A stretch of DNA of 64,000 bases from Litoribrevibacter euphylliae. Its GTDB lineage: Bacteria > Pseudomonadota > Gammaproteobacteria > Pseudomonadales > Litoribrevibacteraceae. The notes under the pieces were generated by a model. That model made no database searches. It saw only the letters and a program-made list of their open reading frames with translations, and was not told where the DNA came from. Shown in pieces: positions 59,776 to 64,000 of this stretch (positions are counted from its first letter, which is position 1; the number at the start of each line of letters is the position of its first letter). Both the position numbers and the translations under genes were made by a program. The stretch is from positions 62,001 through 126,000 of the forward strand of contig NZ_JBHRSZ010000002.1 in NCBI RefSeq assembly GCF_042646085.1, read 5' to 3'.

Positions 59776-60452
59776 CCGTTCCCCATACTAATCTTCAAAG
59801 ACGCCGCACATGCAAAAGGTGCACTCGCTAAACTGAACAATAACAAAGCCGCTAAAATGCTTAATTGACCTGAAACAGGTTGATCCATTATTACACCTTG
59901 TACAGCACCTGTTCCAAAGATCAGAACCGGAATAAACAAGGGTATGACCAACAAAGGCAATAAAAGTGCCCCACGTTTCAAACCAACCGTTAATGCCGAA
60001 CCAATAGCACCAACCAGACTCAATGTTGGGAGCCCTAACAGCAGAGTGATCATCATCACCCAATACGCTTCCGAAGGCATGTTCAACATATATGCCAAAA
60101 TTGGCGACACTATAACTAATGGCAGCCCAGTTACAAGGAAATGATTGATGACTTTCGCAAGCGCAATGAGAAAACCGGGCAATGGCGAGACTAACATCCG
60201 CTCTAATGAGCCGTCGTCGAAGTCTGAACGAAACATATTTTCCATCGACAACATAGATGCTAACAGGGCAGCAACCCAGACCACTCCTGGCGCGATCACA
60301 GCCAGCTCATTCGGGTCCGGTGAAATACCCAAAGGAAATAAGGTAATCACCATCACAAAAAACATCAAAGGATTGATCACATCACTTTTCTGACGAAATG
60401 CTAATTTTAAATCACGCTTTAGCAGAGCACTGAACCCAAGATCAGCTGCCAT
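59772..60452 (-). CDS. ccmB: haem exporter subunit CcmB
   Basis: This 226-residue inner-membrane protein has six predicted helices and the CcmB start (FSALLKRDLKLAFRQKSDVINPLMFF). It is the permease of the CcmAB ABC module that drives haem release from the CcmC-CcmE complex. ATG 60452 has GGAGG five bases upstream; the frame is open to 60497 but that overlaps more of ccmA. Confidence 0.95.
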   Translation of the reverse strand: MAADLGFSALLKRDLKLAFRQKSDVINPLMFFVMVITLFPLGISPDPNELAVIAPGVVWVAALLASMLSMENMFRSDFDDGSLERMLVSPLPGFLIALAKVINHFLVTGLPLVIVSPILAYMLNMPSEAYWVMMITLLLGLPTLSLVGAIGSALTVGLKRGALLLPLLVIPLFIPVLIFGTGAVQGVIMDQPVSGQLSILAALLLFSLASAPFACAASLKISMGNG

Positions 60453-61107
60453 GTGAGCCTCCTGCGTTTGAAGCACTCGAGCTTGGAGCAAAGTCATCCA
60501 GATTCACGCGCTTAACGGAGTCAATTTCTAACACATGGTGCGTAGTCAAAATCACTGCACCATCTTGGGCTGCATGCTCAGCGATACGAGCTTCCAACTG
60601 AGCAACCCCAGCAAGATCAATGGCGGTGAAGGGTTCATCTAAAATCCAGACAGGTAAATCTAACAAATAGAGCTGGGCCAAAGCCACACGACGATTTTGA
60701 CCCGCTGACATTGAATGGCATTCAACGTCTTCATAACCGCGCAAACCAACCTCGCTGAGCGCTTGCTCAATTTTTTCGTCAGTCACTTTATAATATGGCG
60801 CCACTAGCCACTCTAGATTTTCTTTCGCCGTGAGCGCAGATTTAATGGAAGCTTTATGCCCGAGATAAAGAAGATTATTAAAAAAGTCATCTTTTTCCTG
60901 AAAAAGAGGTTTGCCTTTCCAACAGAGCTCTCCATCAAAATCAGGCATCAAACCAAGCAGGGTTCGAATCAGGGAGGTTTTACCCGACCCATTACGCCCT
61001 ACCAGCTGAATTACATCGCCGGCAGTCAGGGTAAAATCTAAATTCTTGAAGAGAAGGCGATCGTCTCGCTCTATAAGTAAATTCTTTACTGACAGATATT
61101 CTGTCAT
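60442..61107 (-). CDS. ccmA: haem exporter ATPase CcmA
   Basis: This 221-residue ABC ATPase has Walker A GRNGSGKT (37-44), the signature SAGQNRRVALAQL, Walker B VWILDEPFTAID and a switch His (ILTTHH). It powers CcmABCD. It is the first gene of the ccm operon. ATG 61107 is preferred to a longer frame to 61122 by position and a G-rich site. The 111-bp gap to fliK contains both promoters. Confidence 0.94.
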   Translation of the reverse strand: MTEYLSVKNLLIERDDRLLFKNLDFTLTAGDVIQLVGRNGSGKTSLIRTLLGLMPDFDGELCWKGKPLFQEKDDFFNNLLYLGHKASIKSALTAKENLEWLVAPYYKVTDEKIEQALSEVGLRGYEDVECHSMSAGQNRRVALAQLYLLDLPVWILDEPFTAIDLAGVAQLEARIAEHAAQDGAVILTTHHVLEIDSVKRVNLDDFAPSSSASNAGGSHGS

Positions 61108-61218
61108 GCTGACCCCGCCCATATCGTTTGATAAGCACCTATCGTCTAAGGAGTCAGGAATATACTACAAATTCAATGTATTATTAAATGATGTAACTCA
61201 GTAGATCAGGCGTTTCGA

Positions 61219-63147
61219 ATGCAAAGTGTTTTTCAACCCGGACAATTTAGACTGGCCGCTATTCAACCCTCACAGCAAAACAGCAACGCCCAAGAATTGC
61301 TCAGCTCTGTGTCGCCCAATCAAACACTCAAAGCGGACGTTCTCTCTGCAACGCTGCAACAAATAAGTCAGCAAGTAAATCAACAGCAACAAACGATAGC
61401 TCAATACAAAGCCCAAATTATCATTCAAGGGAAAGTACTCGACATTCTGACACAGTTTCCCTTAGATCAAGGGGATCAGCTGGAATTAAAAGTAACCCAA
61501 GACAAGCAACTCACGATCGACAAGGTAACACCACAAAGCCAAAGAACAGATTCTGCAGTATCCCCCATAGATCCGAAGAGTTTACTAAATACAGGAAAGG
61601 TGCTGACGTCTGCCGCAGAACAAGCTTCGTTGATTAACAACAAGGCATCATCAACATCAAATACCGCAACACCCTCGCCGATTACCGCAGAACAAATCAA
61701 CAAAGTAATTCAAATGTGGCTGAGTCAATCTCGGCCATCTTCAGGGGTATTACTCGACCTTAGCATTACCATGGAAGCGGTTGCAGAGATCATTAAACAA
61801 CTGCCGAATGCACCTCAACTAAATCCACTCCAGATCAATCCAACTTCAGGCAGTGAGCAAGTTAAAGCTTCCCCATTAAGTAATCTTTTGCTGGTGATAG
61901 CACAAAGCATTCAAAAAGATATTTTTAGTCGACTGCCCCATGCAGGACAAAACGACTTCAAAAGCAACGTCCAACAGCTCATAAAAGAGCTGATTACCTG
62001 GCAACCTCAGGATAGCAACGCCAAAACCGTCACGACAAACCAGCCGAGTCATCCAGCCCACACTCAAGTACACGCGGTCGCTCAAGGCCAGACGACACAA
62101 CAAACGCTGATCAATAGCCTGATAACATTACAAAGCATGATTGATCAGGCATTGAATCGAAGCACATTGACCACTCAACCCTCAGCGGTATCCAATGCGG
62201 TTCATAGCGGTATTCAAGCCTTGTCCAACACAACAGAGACCGGCGCATTTAATACACCACCGTCAACGACTCAGCCAGCCCCTCAGCTATCAATACTCAG
62301 AGACTGGACTCAGGTTTTGGCGCTAATGGCCCCAACCACTCAATCACAACCTGATCTTTTGGATTGGATGTTGGAATCCATCCGCCGATTGGCAGGCACA
62401 CAAGCGCCTTCAGATATTTCTACAGCAACCAACAAGCCTACACAGGAAGCGCTCACACAAGCCAAGGCCGCCACGCAGAACCCATCAAACGCACAAGCTA
62501 CCAATCCGCAATTGCTGAATACAGAGACACATCGAGCCATAGATAGCAGTCAATGGTTAAGGCTAGCCGAATTCAGAAAGCATCAATTGTTTACTGGCAA
62601 CGTCAAGCAATCGTTATTGCAAGGCACGACCGACTTACAAATTAATAACGTACTACGACAAATGCTGGTCAATGTGGAAGAATTAACTGGACGCATGTCT
62701 GCAATGAGATTGGCTTCCGGGGGCAGCCAAGTAGAAACCAATACTCCAAACCATATTCACTTGGATCTGCCGATCATAACCAACACAGGCCCAACCAATG
62801 TCAGCATAGACATCACTGATGAGCACTCCAATACCTCAGAATCTGGCGATAACACTAAGAAAGAGAAAAACCAATGGTTGGTACACTTGAAGTTTGAACT
62901 ACCGCCACTAGCCCCTTTTATTGGTCAAATTATCTACGACACTGACAAAAATCATCTGACTGCCAATTTCTACAGCGATCACCAAGAAACTCTGTCACTA
63001 TTAAATGAACATTTAATCGATCTTGAAACTCAGTGCCAAAGTTTTCTAGCTTCTGAATTGAGCCTCAATACGCGATTTGGCATGATCAACATGCCCAGAG
63101 AAAGTATCGTCAAAACCACCAATCATTCAGTCAGCGTAAAGGTTTAA
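61219..63147 (+). CDS. fliK: flagellar hook-length control protein FliK family
   Basis: This 642-residue protein has a long Gln/Ser/Thr/Asn-rich unstructured N-terminal part and a C-terminal FliK domain (about 545-640, with LKFELPPLAPFIGQIIYD). FliK is secreted as a ruler and switches export specificity through FlhB. The location next to a small FlhB-tail gene is conserved in pseudomonads and their relatives, where this copy is distinct from the fliK in the hook operon, so it may be a paralogue. The N-terminal low complexity makes the start less certain. Confidence 0.8.
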   Translation: MQSVFQPGQFRLAAIQPSQQNSNAQELLSSVSPNQTLKADVLSATLQQISQQVNQQQQTIAQYKAQIIIQGKVLDILTQFPLDQGDQLELKVTQDKQLTIDKVTPQSQRTDSAVSPIDPKSLLNTGKVLTSAAEQASLINNKASSTSNTATPSPITAEQINKVIQMWLSQSRPSSGVLLDLSITMEAVAEIIKQLPNAPQLNPLQINPTSGSEQVKASPLSNLLLVIAQSIQKDIFSRLPHAGQNDFKSNVQQLIKELITWQPQDSNAKTVTTNQPSHPAHTQVHAVAQGQTTQQTLINSLITLQSMIDQALNRSTLTTQPSAVSNAVHSGIQALSNTTETGAFNTPPSTTQPAPQLSILRDWTQVLALMAPTTQSQPDLLDWMLESIRRLAGTQAPSDISTATNKPTQEALTQAKAATQNPSNAQATNPQLLNTETHRAIDSSQWLRLAEFRKHQLFTGNVKQSLLQGTTDLQINNVLRQMLVNVEELTGRMSAMRLASGGSQVETNTPNHIHLDLPIITNTGPTNVSIDITDEHSNTSESGDNTKKEKNQWLVHLKFELPPLAPFIGQIIYDTDKNHLTANFYSDHQETLSLLNEHLIDLETQCQSFLASELSLNTRFGMINMPRESIVKTTNHSVSVKV

Positions 63148-63150
63148 TCC

Positions 63151-63453
63151 ATGAGCCACAGTAAACCAATCGATACCGCCGTTGCGCTGAACTACGATGG
63201 AAAAAATGCACCTAAAGTCTCGGCAAAGGGCGAAGATGAACTGGCCAGAAAAATTATTGAAGTTGCAGAAGAACATGGTATTCCCCTTTATCACGATGAA
63301 AAGTTAGCTCGCACGCTGAGTCGTCTGGAGCTCGGCACAGAGATTCCAGAACACTTATACTTGACCATTGCCGAAATCATTGCGTTTGCCTACCAACTCA
63401 GAAACAAAGTCCCTGAAGGCTTTACGCCGCCATCACAAGACGATCCATCGTAA
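63151..63453 (+). CDS. FlhB C-terminal-domain-like protein
   Basis: This 100-residue protein matches the cytoplasmic tail of FlhB/YscU (AVALNYDGKNAPKVSAKG, ARKIIEVAEEHGIPLYHD, GTEIPEHLYLTIAEIIAFAY). It lacks the autocleavage NPTH motif and all membrane helices. Such stand-alone tails can substitute for the cleaved FlhB fragment in export switching. It starts four bases after the fliK-like stop and is probably co-transcribed. Confidence 0.85.
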   Translation: MSHSKPIDTAVALNYDGKNAPKVSAKGEDELARKIIEVAEEHGIPLYHDEKLARTLSRLELGTEIPEHLYLTIAEIIAFAYQLRNKVPEGFTPPSQDDPS

Positions 63454-63506
63454 CCAAACAAACGAAAGCCCATGTGAGTTCAAGGCAGAAAGGGTTAAGT
63501 AAGACA

Positions 63507-63537
63507 TATAGACACACTTAAACTAAGTGCGCCTATA
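63507..63537. terminator. weak hairpin between convergent genes
   Basis: CACTTA/TAAGTG with outer TATAG/CTATA pairs forms an imperfect stem between the FlhB-tail gene and the DUF2802 gene. No T-tract follows. Confidence 0.4.
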
Positions 63538-63587
63538 AGATTGAAATTCACGAGATAAAAAACATTATGCGGGGTTGGAGTTAATTC

Positions 63588-63983
63588 CTAATGCGCAGCC
63601 CCCATTGGCTGACGATTCACTAACATCAGTAATTCGGCTTCAGCATTGGAAAGACCACAACTGTTCACCAAGTCTTCGGCATCTGCACCCATTTGAATCA
63701 AACGAGAGGCTTGGGTGTACGGCAGTGAATTTGGATCCTGGAATTCAAAATCCTGTTGCTTCTCTACGGTTTCAGCCAGTTCTTTTTCAATACCCATCAC
63801 CTTTTTGCCAATGCCAATGCTACTGCTCTTAAACGCAGAGAATTCAGCCAAGACTTTTGCCAACTCATCAGATACCTGCTGACGAGCCTGCTCGCTTTTT
63901 TTATAACAGTGATATGAAACCAACACAGCCATTAAGCAAGCAAACGTAACGAGACCAAAACTAATAAACCAGGTGAATTCCAT
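63588..63983 (-). CDS. DUF2802 domain protein
   Basis: This 131-residue protein has one N-terminal membrane helix (about 4-26), a coiled-coil segment and the C-terminal conserved helix-turn ASRLIQMGADAEDLVNSCGLSNAEAELLMLV. DUF2802 proteins usually lie next to cheW in polar-flagellum loci; the cheW gene would be just beyond the window edge. The function is unknown. GGAGG precedes the ATG. Confidence 0.85.
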   Translation of the reverse strand: MEFTWFISFGLVTFACLMAVLVSYHCYKKSEQARQQVSDELAKVLAEFSAFKSSSIGIGKKVMGIEKELAETVEKQQDFEFQDPNSLPYTQASRLIQMGADAEDLVNSCGLSNAEAELLMLVNRQPMGAAH

Positions 63984-64000
63984 AACCCCTCCAACTAAAC

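Noticed and set aside
1..64000. CRISPR arrays, tRNA or rRNA genes, prophage or integron
   Set aside because: No regularly spaced direct repeats, no tRNA cloverleaf or rRNA sequence, and no integrase or phage gene were seen on either strand.

Overview
The window looks like chromosome from a marine gammaproteobacterium, probably Oceanospirillales/Alteromonadales and close in gene content to Marinobacter, Oleiphilus or Hahella. Two conserved blocks point there: the order GntR-smc-zipA-ligA, and a complete ccmABCDEFGHI operon next to a fliK-like gene, an FlhB-tail gene and a DUF2802 gene. An alcohol-forming fatty acyl-CoA reductase of the Marinobacter type and a polar flagellum/type IV pilus repertoire fit the same group. 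The taxonomic call is inference from gene content; no rRNA or tRNA gene is present.

Layout. 1-5.2 kb: lipid enzymes (alpha-methylacyl-CoA racemase-like protein, SDR, long-chain acyl-CoA dehydrogenase) around a double-receiver diguanylate cyclase. 5.4-9.3 kb: a PilU-type ATPase, a chemoreceptor behind a candidate sigma-28 promoter, and a DUF2789 protein. 9.4-15.5 kb: nitrilase, thioesterase, a SelD-associated-type flavoprotein, a MocA-like cytidylyltransferase and a two-subunit periplasmic molybdenum hydroxylase that would need its cofactor. 15.6-19.5 kb: PAS-GGDEF protein, a regulator resembling Vibrio LuxR/HapR, a nitroreductase and an ArsM-type methyltransferase. 19.5-26.8 kb: a pilin with a half-size PilC-like partner, a YfaP-type lipoprotein, the fatty acyl-CoA reductase, a zinc aminopeptidase lipoprotein and a class 3 lipase. 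27.4-35.1 kb: two very different AcnB-type aconitases facing each other across a toxin-antitoxin pair, a MOSC protein and a small membrane protein. 35.4-45.9 kb: SulP transporter, two-domain PPK2, a TetR regulator and a CRP-type promoter in front of a secreted protein, histidine kinase, RRM protein, a voltage-sensor-like membrane protein, thioesterase, YheU and a lytic transglycosylase. 46-53.8 kb: ligA, zipA, smc, GntR regulator. 53.9-61.1 kb: the cytochrome c maturation operon on the minus strand. 61.2-64 kb: fliK-like, FlhB-tail and DUF2802 genes.

The accessory DNA is mostly small. Two near-identical 269-bp elements (1342-1610, 26921-27189) have 20-bp terminal inverted repeats bounded by TA and no coding capacity, so they look like MITEs. 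Eight or so single, decayed copies of their ends lie in other intergenic gaps, often at a stop codon. No full insertion sequence, prophage, CRISPR array or integron is visible. The best regulatory signals are the operator-embedded promoter of the first acnB (27235-27328), a class II CRP-type promoter (39596-39637), and palindromes in front of the toxin-antitoxin, MOSC and LuxR/HapR-like genes.

Several starts were moved to internal ATG or GTG codons with a good Shine-Dalgarno, because the longest frames began at TTG or ran into upstream sequence. Everything here was read by eye; family assignments rest on recognised motifs, not on searches.
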